Assembly: GCA_049318625.1 (NCBI GenBank)
Contig: JBMOGA010000029.1
Span: 1 to 46,300, forward strand
Source of the DNA: JBMOGA01 sp049318625
Lineage (GTDB): Bacteria; Pseudomonadota; Alphaproteobacteria; Rhizobiales; Hyphomicrobiaceae
Reading direction: 5' to 3'
Length of the DNA: 46,300 bases
The notes beneath the pieces were generated by a model that was given only the letters and a program-made list of their open reading frames with translations, ran no database searches and was not told the DNA's origin. The translations under genes and the position numbers were made by a program. Below, in pieces: positions 17,920 through 27,377 of the stretch; the first letter of the stretch is position 1; the number at the start of each line of letters is the position of its first letter.

Positions 17920-18650
17920 CTGACGAGCTCGCCGATGAAGGCCCGCGTGCGCTCCTCCCGCGGATTGGCGAAGATGAGGCCGGGCGGGCCTTGCTCTACG
18001 ATGCGGCCCTTTTCCATGAAGATCACACGGTCGGCGGCGTCGCGCGCGAAGCGCATCTCGTGGCTCACCACCAGCATGGTCATGCCGCGCGCCTTGAGGT
18101 CGCGCATCACGGAAAGAACGGAGGCGACGAGTTCGGGGTCCAGCGCCGACGTCGGTTCGTCGAACAGCATGAGTTTGGGGTCGAGCGCGAGCGCCCGTGC
18201 GATGGCGGCGCGCTGCTGCTGGCCGCCCGAAAGCTCGCTGGGATAGCTCGCCGCCTTGTCGGCGAGGCCGACGTCGGCCAGTGCCCTGCGGCCGATGTCC
18301 TCAGCCTCGCTGCGCGTCCGGCCCAGCACCTTGCGCAACGCGAGTGTCACGTTACCGAGCACGGTCATGTGCGGATAGAGATTGAACGCTTGGAACACCA
18401 TGCCCATCGAGCGCCGCAGCTTGTTGAGGTCGGTCGCGGGCGAGGTCACGTCCTCCCCATCGAACACGATGCGACCGCTGCTCGGCTCCTCGAGGCGGTT
18501 CACGCAACGCAGCAGCGTCGACTTGCCCGAACCCGACGGCCCGATGATGAATACGAGTTCGCGCGCGGCGACCGCGAGATCAATGCCGGCAAGCACCTCG
18601 TTGGCGCCGAAGTGCTTTCTGAGGCCGGTGATCTCGAGAAGCGGCCTCAT
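17916..18650 (-). CDS. Polar amino acid ABC transporter ATP-binding protein
   Basis: ATPase of about 244 residues. Walker A is GPSGSGKST, the Q-loop is VFQAFNLYPHMTVL, the signature is LSGGQQQR, Walker B is LMLFDEPTSALD and the switch His lies in VVSHEMRFARDAADR. These are the hallmarks of the GlnQ/HisP class. The start at 18650 (MRPLLEITGLRKHFG) gives the usual length; upstream in-frame sequence is not family-like. It lies between the substrate-binding protein and the permeases in one minus-strand operon. Confidence 0.9.
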   Translation of the reverse strand: MRPLLEITGLRKHFGANEVLAGIDLAVAARELVFIIGPSGSGKSTLLRCVNRLEEPSSGRIVFDGEDVTSPATDLNKLRRSMGMVFQAFNLYPHMTVLGNVTLALRKVLGRTRSEAEDIGRRALADVGLADKAASYPSELSGGQQQRAAIARALALDPKLMLFDEPTSALDPELVASVLSVMRDLKARGMTMLVVSHEMRFARDAADRVIFMEKGRIVEQGPPGLIFANPREERTRAFIGELVR

Positions 18651-18800
18651 CTGAGCGAGCGCGAGAACGGCAATGCGCCCGCTGGAATGACGGCGCGGAG
18701 AGCCGCGCAATGCCGGTCGAACAGACAGCAGGGCGACGAGTTGGCCCGGAGTATCAAACTCGGCTCCACACGCACCCTCGAGTCTGCCGGCCGCGCCACG

Positions 18801-19628
18801 TCAGCACTTGGGCTCGCGGGGTGTCGGATCGTAGCCGGGCATGCCGGGAACGCCCGTACCGGGATAAACCGTTACGGCCGCCGAGCCCGCCGCCGGCTTC
18901 ACCCCGAACCACTTCTCGTTCATGGTCGCGATGGTGCCGTCCTTCTTCATGCATTCGATGGCGTTCTCGATCTCGACGAGGAGATCTTTGCTGTCCTTTC
19001 GCAGGGGCGCGCCCCACACGAGGCCGGTCGAGTGCAGGTAGGAGAGCTGAATGGCCGGGTTCTGCTTCACTGCCCAAGCCGCAACCGTGTTGCCGGTAAT
19101 GTTGGCATAGGCGCGGCCCGCCATCACCGCTTGCACGGCGTCGGTCTGCGTGCCGAAGCTCTCGACCGTCCAGCCGATGTCCTTCTCGAGCCCGCGCGCC
19201 CAGCTGTCGTAGGCCGAGCCCTTGTTGACCGACACGACCTTGCCTTTGAGCTCCTTGAGATCCTTGACCTCCGGCTCGCCCTTCTTGGTGATGAACTGGA
19301 AGTCCGTATTGAGATAGCCTTCCGTGAACAGGTAATTCTCCGCGCGCTCCTTGGTCACCGTCGTCGGGGCCGCAACGAAGTCGATGGTGCCGGCCTGCAG
19401 GGCCGGCAGGATGCCGGAGAACTGCGTCGCCGTGATCTCGACCGGCCGCTTCAAGCGTTTGCCGATCTCGTTGGCCAAGTCCACGTTGAAGCCCTGGATG
19501 CCACCCTCGAGCCGGGGCATCGCATGCGGCGCGAAAGTACCGTCGACCATGGTCTTGAGCGGCTGCTGTGCAGCCGCAGTCGCAAGCCCGGCGAGCAGTG
19601 CGGAGGCGGTGAGAACGAGGCGTCGCAT
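18801..19628 (-). CDS. Amino acid ABC transporter substrate-binding protein
   Basis: Periplasmic binding protein of about 275 residues. A Sec signal peptide is clear: MRRL, then a hydrophobic stretch ending ATAAA-QQ. The family 3 fold motifs follow: GFNVDLANEIGKRLKRPVE, QFSGILPALQAGTIDFVAAPTTVTKERAENYLFTEGY, and DLKELKGKVVSVNKGSAYD. The C-terminus is extended by a Pro/Gly-rich tail ending in Cys. First gene of the transporter operon, divergent from the DHDPS-like gene. The ligand is not predictable, but the neighbours point to a hydantoin-derived or amino acid compound. Confidence 0.88.
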   Translation of the reverse strand: MRRLVLTASALLAGLATAAAQQPLKTMVDGTFAPHAMPRLEGGIQGFNVDLANEIGKRLKRPVEITATQFSGILPALQAGTIDFVAAPTTVTKERAENYLFTEGYLNTDFQFITKKGEPEVKDLKELKGKVVSVNKGSAYDSWARGLEKDIGWTVESFGTQTDAVQAVMAGRAYANITGNTVAAWAVKQNPAIQLSYLHSTGLVWGAPLRKDSKDLLVEIENAIECMKKDGTIATMNEKWFGVKPAAGSAAVTVYPGTGVPGMPGYDPTPREPKC

Positions 19629-19763
19629 GGGGTTGACCTTCTGATGCGCGTAGACGACGGTTCACTATAGTGGCCTTCGGCAGGCGAGCAACATTCGTGC
19701 CAACCACCGACTGTGCGATTCAACGCACAGCAGAGATCCATCGAGCGAGGAGGCCAACCAGTC

Positions 19764-20711
19764 ATGACCAAGGCGACCCTAACCGCCGCTGCAGCCGGCG
19801 TCTATGTCATAGCGGTCACGCCGTTTCACGACGACGGCCGCCTCGACGAGGCTTCGGCCGACCGTATGGTCGACTTCTATCGAGGCTGCGGGGTCACCGG
19901 CCTCACCATCCTTGGCATGATGGGCGAGGCGCCGAAGCTCGACGGAGCGGAGGCGATCGCATTTGCACAACGCGTGATCCGCCGGGCCGACGGATTGCCG
20001 GTCGTCGTTGGCGTTTCGGCGCCAGGCTTCGCCGCGATGCGGGCGCTGGCTCGCGCCTCGATGGATGCGGGCGCCGCCGGAGTGATGATCGCCCCGCCCG
20101 GTACCGTGCGCACCGACGACCAGGTTGCCGGCTACTACGACCAGTGCGTCGCGGCGATCGGTGCCGACGTTCCGTTCGTGATCCAGGACTACCCGCAGGC
20201 GAGCGGTGTCGTGATGGCGTCCTCGGTGATCCGCCGCATCGTCGAGGCTCATCCAAGCTGCGTCATGCTCAAGCACGAGGACTGGCCGGGCCTCGAGAAA
20301 ATCAGCACGATCCGCGGCTGGCAGCGCGAGGGTGGCATGCGCCGAATCTCGATCCTGACGGGCAATGGCGGCCTCTTCCTCGACTTCGAGATGGAGCGCG
20401 GCGCCGACGGTGCGATGACCGGCTACGCCTTCCCGGACATGCTTGTCGATGTGATCCGTCTGTCGCGCGAGGGCAGCCGCGACGCCGCCCACGATCTCTT
20501 CGATGCCCATCTGCCACTTCTGCGATACGAACAGCAGCCGGGACTCGGTCTTGCCGTCCGCAAGCACGTGCTCAAGCAGCGCGGCGCGATTGCATCGGAC
20601 GCGCAGCGCGCGCCCGCCGCGCGCATGTCGCCGACGGCCCGCGCCGAGGTCGATTTCCTGCTGCGCCGGCTGGCGGCCAGAGATGGCCGCGCGAAGGGGC
20701 TTGCGGACTGA
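19764..20711 (+). CDS. DHDPS/NAL-family aldolase-lyase, noncanonical
   Basis: TIM-barrel class I aldolase of about 315 residues. The Schiff-base Lys lies in SCVMLKHEDWPGLEK. The usual GTTGE substrate motif is replaced by GMMGE, and the catalytic Tyr of the IYNxP strand is replaced (FVIQDYPQASG), so it is not dihydrodipicolinate synthase and probably handles another keto acid. ATG at 19764 has GAGGAGG ten bases upstream. It is divergent from the ABC transporter operon and upstream of a TRAP remnant on the same strand. Confidence 0.8.
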   Translation: MTKATLTAAAAGVYVIAVTPFHDDGRLDEASADRMVDFYRGCGVTGLTILGMMGEAPKLDGAEAIAFAQRVIRRADGLPVVVGVSAPGFAAMRALARASMDAGAAGVMIAPPGTVRTDDQVAGYYDQCVAAIGADVPFVIQDYPQASGVVMASSVIRRIVEAHPSCVMLKHEDWPGLEKISTIRGWQREGGMRRISILTGNGGLFLDFEMERGADGAMTGYAFPDMLVDVIRLSREGSRDAAHDLFDAHLPLLRYEQQPGLGLAVRKHVLKQRGAIASDAQRAPAARMSPTARAEVDFLLRRLAARDGRAKGLAD

Positions 20712-20733
20712 GGCCTCGGCCGGTGCTCCCACC

Positions 20734-21027
20734 AAGCTGCTGGCCATCTACATCGTGCGCTGCGCAGTGATGGATGAGTTGGCCATGATCATCCTGACGC
20801 TGCCGATTTTCTTTCCGCTGGTTCAGGCGCTCGACTTCGGCTTCCCGCCAGAGGACGTCGCCATATGGTTCGGCAGTCTGGTTCTGATCGTCGCCGGCAG
20901 CGGAACGAGCGCGCCTCCGTTCGGGCTCGATGTCGTCGTCATCCGTGCGATCGCGCGCCAAGTTCCAATCAGCGAGCCCTACTCGGGCGTACTGCCCGAC
21001 GTGGCGGCGGATTTCCTGAGTCTTTAG
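20734..21027 (+). pseudogene. TRAP transporter large permease (DctM) C-terminal remnant
   Basis: About 98 codons matching the end of TRAP dicarboxylate permeases: VMDELAMIILTLPIFFPLVQALDFGF, WFGSLVLIVAG, PPFGLDVVVIRAIARQVP and YSGVLPDVAADFLSL. The other 330 or so residues and the small subunits DctP and DctQ are missing, and there is no fitting start codon at the homology boundary. The normally conserved glycine-rich motif reads GSGTSAPPFG. A decayed gene fragment, not a functional transporter. Confidence 0.75.
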
Positions 21028-21151
21028 CTGGTACTCTTTTTTCCTGTCATTGCGGCCGGGCTGGTCCGTTCGCTACCATAGCGGCTCGTGTGCCCGTCAC
21101 GTGCGGTGGTCGTGTGTTGGCTGGCAACGCGATCGCCCGGAGACACGATCC

Positions 21152-21856
21152 ATGACTGGAGGCGCAAAGACGGGTGCCGTCTCGATCCTCTCCTCGATGG
21201 CGACGCGTCAGATCCTCAAAGCCCTTGTCGAGCGATGCCGCATGGCCACCGGAGTCGGCATCTCGGTGGAATCGTTGGGCGGCGTCGACGCCGCGCGGCG
21301 CGTCCGGGCCGGCGAAGCCGTCGATCTCGTGCTTCTGGCGGCCGATGCCATGACGGCACTTTCAGACGACGGCTTTGTGGTCAGCGATTCGATCCGCGCG
21401 TTCGCCCGATCTCCCGTGGCGGTTGCCGTCCGATCCGGCCGACCGCATCCTGCCTCCTGTGATGAAGCTTCCCTAAAGGCTTTGATCTCGGCATCTGGAC
21501 GCGTGGGGCTTTCCACGGGACCGAGCGGCCGCAGCGTCGCCCAGTTGCTGGAGAATTGGCGCAGGCCCGGCTCAGCGGCGCACGAAGTCCTGCTCGCGCC
21601 GCCCGGCGTGCCTGTGGCTCGACTCATCGCGAACGGCGACGTCGACATCGGATTCCAGCAGCTCAGCGAATTGCTGGGCGAGCCCGGCATCGAGATCGTC
21701 GGAACCATCCCAGAGACCGTTCAGCCGGCAACGGTCTTCTCGGTGGGTCGTTCGGTGCGCGCCGGCGATCCGGCCGCCGCTCGAGCGGTGATCGAGTTCC
21801 TGAATTCGTCCGAAACCGCTTCAATCAAGCGCGAATTCGGAATGGAGCCGGGATAG
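21152..21856 (+). CDS. ModA-like substrate-binding-domain protein without signal peptide
   Basis: About 234 residues with the type II periplasmic binding protein pattern of molybdate-binding relatives: AVSILSSMATRQILKALVERC, AGEAVDLVLLAADAMTALSDDGFV, SPVAVAVRSGRPHP, GVPVARLIANGDVDIGFQQLSELLGEPGIEIVGTIPETVQ, and a C-terminal AARAVIEFLNSSE. No Sec signal peptide or lipobox is visible, so it may be cytoplasmic or the sensor-like end of a former larger protein. ATG at 21152 follows CCGGAG by about nine bases. No ModB or ModC lies nearby, although a molybdenum enzyme is encoded 10 kb away. Confidence 0.68.
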   Translation: MTGGAKTGAVSILSSMATRQILKALVERCRMATGVGISVESLGGVDAARRVRAGEAVDLVLLAADAMTALSDDGFVVSDSIRAFARSPVAVAVRSGRPHPASCDEASLKALISASGRVGLSTGPSGRSVAQLLENWRRPGSAAHEVLLAPPGVPVARLIANGDVDIGFQQLSELLGEPGIEIVGTIPETVQPATVFSVGRSVRAGDPAAARAVIEFLNSSETASIKREFGMEPG

Positions 21857-21948
21857 GCGAACAGCACGCCCGAAGCTAATGCTCGGCCTGCGGCTCCCTG
21901 TTCGCGCTGCCCCCCCCATTGAGTTCGCGACCCGGCTCACTGCGCCGG

Positions 21949-23535
21949 CTAGCGCGACGGGGCACCCCAGCCGCCACCGCCCGGTGTCTCGACCATCACG
22001 ATCTCACCGTCCTCGAGTGTGAACGAGGCCTTGCCCGGCTTGTCGTGCCGGGTGCCGGCGTGGTCGGTGATGGAGTTCTGACCCGGCATCCCATCGGCGC
22101 CGCCGTGCAGCCCGTATGGAGCGAACAGACGCCGGTCCGTCTGCAGAGAAACGCGGGCCTCATGGCCGACGATCCGCAGCGCGCGCCTGACCCCGAGCCC
22201 GCCCCGGTTCCGACCGGCGCCACTCGAGCCCTCACGAAGCTCGTAGCACTCGACCCGCAGCGGATAGGTGATCTCGAGGCTCTCGATGGGCGTGTTCATG
22301 GTGTTGGTCATGTTGCATTGCACGCCGTCTTGCCCCGGCCCCATCGGCCGACCGCCCTGACCGCCCGCGATCGTCTCGATGTAGGTGTACAGATTTCCGT
22401 TGCGGGGATCCCGGCCACCGATGCTGATCAGGTTCATGGTGCCCTGGCTCGCTGCCGGAATGCGATCGGGGGCTATTTGAGCAAAAGCCCGGAGCACGGT
22501 GTCCGCGACCCGATGCGTCGTTTCCGTGTTCCCCGCGCATACCGCGGCCGGATGCTGCGCATCGAGGAAGCTGCCGGGCGGAATGAAGATGTCGATCGGG
22601 CGGAATGTGCCGGCATTCACCGGAATGGTCGGATCGGCAAGGATCTTGACCGCGAAGAACACAGCCGAATGGGTCATCGGTGCGACCGCATTGATGTTGC
22701 CGCGCCGCTGAGGTGCCGAGCCCGTGAAATCGAGTGAGAGGCGATCCTTGTCGACCGTGACCTTGACGCGGACGGGGACCGGCTCCGGATCGGTTCCGTC
22801 CTCGTCGAGGCAATCCTCGGCGCCATAGACGCCGGGTGGCAGCTCGGCGATACGCTTGCGCATGCGTCGTTCGGCATAGTCCAGAATGGCATCGAAGCCG
22901 CGGACCAGGAGATCGGCGCCGTAGCGTTGCACCATCTCGTGAACCCGGCGCTCACCAATTTTGAGCGCGGCCACCTGGGCGTTGAGATCGCCGCGGCGCT
23001 CCGTGGGCGTCCGCACGTTCGACAGAATTAGCCGCAGCACATCCTCCACCAACTCGCCCTTGCGGAAGAGCTTCACCGGCGGGATGATCAGCCCCTCCTG
23101 GAAAAGTTCGCGTGATTTGGCGGGCATCGAACCCGGCTCCATGCCGCCCACGTCCGAGTGGTGCGCCCGCGTGGCGACGTAGCCGATATGGCGCCCATCC
23201 ACCCAGATCGCGCCGATGACGGTGATGTCCGGCAGGTGGCCGCCGCCGGGGAACGGATCGTTGACGACGATCACGTCACCCTCGTCCAGGTGTCCGACGG
23301 CGGCAATGGTCGGCTGGACCGCTTTCAGCATCGAGCCCAGATGGACCGGCACATGCTCCGCCTGCGCGACGAGCTGAGCGCGTGCGTCAAAGATGGCGCA
23401 GGACGCATCCATCCGCTCCTTGATGTTGGGAGAGAACGACGTCAGCTTCAGAACCGCACCCATCTCCTGGGCGGTCGCCTCCAGCGCGTTGCGGAGAACT
23501 TCGAGTGTGATCGGATCAATCGGTTGAGCGGTCAC
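21949..23535 (-). CDS. hyuB: Hydantoinase B/oxoprolinase-family subunit
   Basis: About 528 residues. The start MTAQPIDPITLEVLRNALEATAQEMGAVLKLTSFSPNIKERMD and the ADHVPVHLGSM-like, VIVVNDPFPGGGHLPDITVI and GYVATRAHHSDVGGMEPGSMP segments are diagnostic. The C-terminal GGGGWGAP ending is also typical. Works with HyuA in ATP-dependent ring opening of hydantoins, 5-oxoproline or carboxylation-type reactions. Its first codon overlaps the HyuA stop by four bases. Confidence 0.9.
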   Translation of the reverse strand: MTAQPIDPITLEVLRNALEATAQEMGAVLKLTSFSPNIKERMDASCAIFDARAQLVAQAEHVPVHLGSMLKAVQPTIAAVGHLDEGDVIVVNDPFPGGGHLPDITVIGAIWVDGRHIGYVATRAHHSDVGGMEPGSMPAKSRELFQEGLIIPPVKLFRKGELVEDVLRLILSNVRTPTERRGDLNAQVAALKIGERRVHEMVQRYGADLLVRGFDAILDYAERRMRKRIAELPPGVYGAEDCLDEDGTDPEPVPVRVKVTVDKDRLSLDFTGSAPQRRGNINAVAPMTHSAVFFAVKILADPTIPVNAGTFRPIDIFIPPGSFLDAQHPAAVCAGNTETTHRVADTVLRAFAQIAPDRIPAASQGTMNLISIGGRDPRNGNLYTYIETIAGGQGGRPMGPGQDGVQCNMTNTMNTPIESLEITYPLRVECYELREGSSGAGRNRGGLGVRRALRIVGHEARVSLQTDRRLFAPYGLHGGADGMPGQNSITDHAGTRHDKPGKASFTLEDGEIVMVETPGGGGWGAPSR

Positions 23536-25625
23536 ATGACCTCCTGAATGAGATTGCCGGAGGAATGCACCGTCACCCGGTCGCCGGGATAGAGCACGGT
23601 GGTCGCGGAGATTTCATCGATGATCGCCGGGCCGGAAATGCGGTTGCCGGCCAGAAGCTTCTCGCGCTGATAGATGCGCGCCGCATGCCATGTGCCGCCG
23701 GCATCCGACTCGTAATAGACGGGACGCTCCCCCACCAGCGCGTCGGCGGGCGGCTCGGCGCCGCCGTCGGCAAGCGTCGGCAGGCGGGGCGTGTCGATCA
23801 GCCCGATGGCGGTCACGCCAAATCCCACGACTTCGACGGGCGCCGCTTCGTCCGCATGGCCGTAGCGGCGGCGATGAGCCTCGTGGAAGCGGCCGGCAAG
23901 ACCATCCCACGACTTCGGGTCTCCGACGTCCAGCGGCACGGTCAGTTCGTAGCTCTGCCCGGCGTACCGAAGCTGCACGTGGATCTCTACGCTCTGCTTG
24001 GCCGCCGGCACGAGATCCTCGTCCAGCATGGCTCGACCACTGGCCGCCAGTCGCTCCACGATCGCGCTTGCCGTTTCGTAGGTGAACGCACGAAGCGGGC
24101 CGATGTGGGTCTCCATCAGGTCGTGCCGCAGATCGGAGACCAGCATGCCGAGCGCACAGAGGATGCCGGGCGTGGGCGGCACGAGGATGCGCGTGATGCC
24201 GAGTTCACGGGCAACCGGCGTTCCGTGCATCGGCCCGGCCCCGCCGAACGGAACGAGCGTGAAGACGCGCGGATCGTAGCCGCGCTCCACGGACACGACG
24301 CGGATGCCGCGCACGATGTTGGAATTGGCGACCCGGAGTATACCGGCGGCGGCCTCCTCCAAGGTAAGCCCCAGTGGGCTGGCGACGACACGGGAAACGA
24401 CCCGCCGCGCCGCCTCGAGATCGAGCGTCAACTCCCCGCCGAGGCGGGTCGCACCACCGAGGCGACCAAGGACCAGGGCTGCGTCCGTGACCGTCGGCTG
24501 CTCGCCGCCGCGGCCATAGCAGGCCGGACCCGGAACGGCCTCGGCGCTCTGCGGACCGACCCTCAGCGCACCGCCGTCGTCGATCCAGGCTATCGAGCCG
24601 CCCCCCGCGCCGATGGCATTGATGTCGATGACGGGCACACGGATCGGAATGCGCTCCAGCTTTGCGGAGCGGGTGATCTCGGGTCGGCCGTTGCGGATCA
24701 GGCTGATGTCGGTCGATGTGCCGCCGATGTCCATCGTGATGATGTCGGTCACGCCCGCCATTGCGGCGACGTGGCCGCTGGCGACAACGCCTCCCGCCGG
24801 CCCGGACAGCACCGTGTGTACCGGACGGGCTCGCGCCGAAGCGACGGTCATCAGTCCCCCGGCGGCCTCCATGACCATGATGGGCTTGCCACGCCGCACG
24901 CCGAGACCCCCCTTGGGTGCCTCCAGGAGTTCGATCAGCGATCCGAGGTAGCGGTCCATGACCGGCATCAGATAGGCGTTGAGGACCGTCGTGCTGGCCC
25001 GCTCGTACTCGCGGAACTCGGCAAGGATCTCGGTCGACGTGCAGACCACGATGCCGGGCAGCAGAGGGGCGAGAACGGCCTTGGCCCGCATCTCGTGCGT
25101 CGGGTTGGCGTACGCGTGGAGAAACATGACCGCAACGGCCTCGACGCCCGCCGCACGGATCGCCTCGGCGAGGGGAACGAGCGCCGCCTCGTCGAGCGGC
25201 GTGACCTCGGCGCCCCTGGCGTCCAGCCTGCCGCGTACGGTTAAGCAGAGCTCGCGCGGCACGAGAGGTGGCGTTCGCACCTGGGCTATGTCGAAAAGAC
25301 TCGGCCGATCCTGGCGGCCGATCAGCAAGAGATCCTTGAAGCCGTCGTTGGTCACGAACGCCGTTCGCGCGCCCTTGCGCTGGATGACGGCGTTGGTCGT
25401 GGTGGTCATGCCATGACCGACGTAGTCGACGTCGGCCCCGGTGCGACCCTGATGCTCGAGAGCCCGTCGCAATCCTTCGACCGTGCCGAGCGCCCTGTTC
25501 TGCGGCGTCGTCGAGACCTTCGAGACGGTGATGGTCCCGCTCGCCTCGTCGTAGGCAATGCTGTCGGTGAATGTCCCGCCGACGTCGGACGCGACACGAA
25601 CAAGGGGCGTCGTGTGGGAAGGCAT
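23532..25625 (-). CDS. hyuA: Hydantoinase A/oxoprolinase-family ATPase subunit
   Basis: About 697 residues of ASKHA fold. N-terminal phosphate-1 loop VASDVGGTFTDSIAYDEA, HGMTTTTNAVIQRKGARTAFVTN, the central GPAGGVVASGHVAA and DITTMDIGGTSTDIS-type phosphate-2 motif, GAGGGSIAWID, GPQSAEAVPGPACYGRGG, and VPFGGAGPMHG. It couples ATP hydrolysis to ring opening with HyuB. The ATG at 25625 (MPSHTTPLVRVASDVGG) is the natural start; GGGGGA lies about eleven bases upstream. The exact substrate (hydantoin, N-methylhydantoin, oxoproline or aryl ketone) is undetermined. Confidence 0.9.
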   Translation of the reverse strand: MPSHTTPLVRVASDVGGTFTDSIAYDEASGTITVSKVSTTPQNRALGTVEGLRRALEHQGRTGADVDYVGHGMTTTTNAVIQRKGARTAFVTNDGFKDLLLIGRQDRPSLFDIAQVRTPPLVPRELCLTVRGRLDARGAEVTPLDEAALVPLAEAIRAAGVEAVAVMFLHAYANPTHEMRAKAVLAPLLPGIVVCTSTEILAEFREYERASTTVLNAYLMPVMDRYLGSLIELLEAPKGGLGVRRGKPIMVMEAAGGLMTVASARARPVHTVLSGPAGGVVASGHVAAMAGVTDIITMDIGGTSTDISLIRNGRPEITRSAKLERIPIRVPVIDINAIGAGGGSIAWIDDGGALRVGPQSAEAVPGPACYGRGGEQPTVTDAALVLGRLGGATRLGGELTLDLEAARRVVSRVVASPLGLTLEEAAAGILRVANSNIVRGIRVVSVERGYDPRVFTLVPFGGAGPMHGTPVARELGITRILVPPTPGILCALGMLVSDLRHDLMETHIGPLRAFTYETASAIVERLAASGRAMLDEDLVPAAKQSVEIHVQLRYAGQSYELTVPLDVGDPKSWDGLAGRFHEAHRRRYGHADEAAPVEVVGFGVTAIGLIDTPRLPTLADGGAEPPADALVGERPVYYESDAGGTWHAARIYQREKLLAGNRISGPAIIDEISATTVLYPGDRVTVHSSGNLIQEVM

Positions 25626-26040
25626 GGTCGAACGTCCCCCGGTCTCGCAGCCGCTCCAGTTCGATAACGCCACTAGTCCCCCATACCAGCGGGCTGCCTC
25701 ATGCTGGTTCGGCAAGCTTCGTATGCGCAATCGGGAGCACCGTGTTGGCGCCACGTCACGACGGAACAACGCGGCTCCTCGCCATGCTGGCACGCGCACG
25801 CAGCAGGTTGCAACACGCAGGCCCGGTCCTGCGAACAACTGGCCGCGGAACGGGCTGGTGGTCGGGAGGGGGATCGCGCGGGACCTGCCCGCGTGCGACC
25901 ACGGCACCTGGCCGATCCGGCGACAGAGAGGCGATCGTCGGCGGGCGGGTTCAGCGTTTGCGCCGTATGGCCGGCCGCGCGCCGTCCGGCCGACGGCGCG
26001 GGTTTGCCGGTATGCGCCGGGTTATGGGTCGCACGGGCGC
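25626..26040. other. Intergenic region without a supported gene
   Basis: About 415 very GC-rich bases between the HyuA start and the end of the redoxin gene. Open frames on both strands are Arg/Ala-rich with no recognisable family. It should include the hyuAB promoter; no clear element was identified. Confidence 0.45.
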
Positions 26041-26696
26041 TCAGGCCGCCGGCTTGCCGGCGATGGCGCGCAAGGCGGCCAGAGCAGCCGACGGTTCCAT
26101 GCGGCGGCGGTAATCGGGATCGACGAAGGCGGCGGCGATGAGCCCACCCTTCTCGACGACATAGGTGGCCGGCATCGGCAGGGCCCAACGCGGATCGTCG
26201 TTGCGCGCGGCGAGATCGTGGCCGAACTTCTGGTAGAGCGCCTTGATCGCCGGTGCCAGTTCGAACTGGATGCCGAGAGCCTTGGCGAGCGCACCCTGGC
26301 ATCACTCAGCACGGTGAAGGCAACGCCGTTCTTTTCCGCCGTGGCGATGGTGTGATCGGGTGTTTCCGGAGACACCGCGACGAGTGTCGCGCCGAGCGAC
26401 TGGATCCCCGGCAGCAGGTTCTGGAACGCGCGCAGTTCGAGATTGCAATAGGGACACCAGCCGCCACGGTAGAACGTGACGATGGCCGGACCGCGCGACA
26501 TGATCTCACCGAGGTCGACCATTTGGTCATCGCCGCGGGCGAGCGAAAGGGCGGGAAAGCTATCGCCGGCCTTGCGCGCCTGCGCCGCGAGGCTCTTCAG
26601 CGCGTCGATGTCGCTGGCCACGAGTCGAGCCGTCTCGGGGCCGACACGCTCGAGCCAGCCGGTCTTGAAGGTGTCGAGTTCGGATTGCAGGGACAT
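26041..26696 (-). pseudogene. AhpC/TSA-type redoxin, frameshifted
   Basis: The first part reads MSLQSELDTFKTGWLERV, then PAIVTFYRGGWCPYCNLELRAFQ with a WCPYC redox site, and VAVSPETPDH, an AhpC/TSA-like peroxiredoxin. At about 26297-26302, after FTVLSDA, the frame breaks; the proper continuation (GALAKALGIQFELAPAIKAL, WALPMPATYVVEKGGLIAAA, MEPSAALAALRAIAGKPAA) is in another frame and stops at 26041. A single missing base restores a normal protein of about 218 residues. It follows the AhpD-like gene on the same strand and was probably an antioxidant pair with it. Real mutation or sequence error cannot be separated. Confidence 0.82.
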
Positions 26697-26819
26697 GGTG
26701 TTTGGTATCCTGGAATTGGTGGTTCGAGTGGCTGGGGCGACAGCATTGACGGCGGCGACGACGCGTCCGATGGCGAACCGGGCCGCCGCGGCGGCCCGGT
26801 CCGGCCTTGGCTTGCAGGT

Positions 26820-27377
26820 TCAGGCGGCGGCATCCAGGCGCACGACGAGCGCGGGTGCCGCCGGGAAGTCGACGGGCACCTTGGTCGTGGCATGCAGGTA
26901 GTTCGTCACGGTCTTGTCGCCGATCACGACAATGGCGTCGACGAGGTTCTCTTTCGTCCAGCCAGCGGCGAAGAAGGCGTCGACGAGAAGGGGATCGGCA
27001 TGGCCGCGGTTGCTGGCGATACTGCGCGTCAGGCGGGCCAGCGCATCGAGTTCGGCGCTCCAGGACGCGCGCCCTGAGCGGATCTCCAGGATCTGTTCGG
27101 GCGTGAAGCCGACCATGCCGCCGATCACGGTATGCGCCGCAAGGCAATAGTCGCATGCGTTCACTTGGCTGACGACGAGGTTGACGACTTCGCGGGCCTT
27201 TCCGGTGATCGAGGACCTGGCGTTCTGGAAGGCGAGGTAGCTGGCGAGCGCATGCTCGGAATGCGCGAGTGTGGCGTAGAGGTTCGGTACGAAGCCGAGC
27301 TTGCCTTTCAGCTGGTCGAAGATCGTCTGGTTCGCGGCGCTCACATCCGCGCGGGCAGGAACGTCGATCGTGCGCAT
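26820..27377 (-). CDS. AhpD-like carboxymuconolactone decarboxylase-family protein
   Basis: All-helical alkylhydroperoxidase-like protein of about 185 residues. The active site is visible in EVVNLVVSQVNACDYCLAAHT: a CxxC pair (CDYC) with the proton-relay His. Two ATGs lie six bases apart at 27383 and 27377; AGGAG touches the first and is six bases from the second, so 27377 is preferred. First gene of a minus-strand pair with the broken redoxin, and divergent from a LysR regulator that likely controls it. Confidence 0.87.
   Translation of the reverse strand: MRTIDVPARADVSAANQTIFDQLKGKLGFVPNLYATLAHSEHALASYLAFQNARSSITGKAREVVNLVVSQVNACDYCLAAHTVIGGMVGFTPEQILEIRSGRASWSAELDALARLTRSIASNRGHADPLLVDAFFAAGWTKENLVDAIVVIGDKTVTNYLHATTKVPVDFPAAPALVVRLDAAA

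Noticed and set aside
23565..25244. Long plus-strand open frame opposite HyuA
   Set aside because: No recognisable domain, and HyuA has all ATPase motifs on the other strand.
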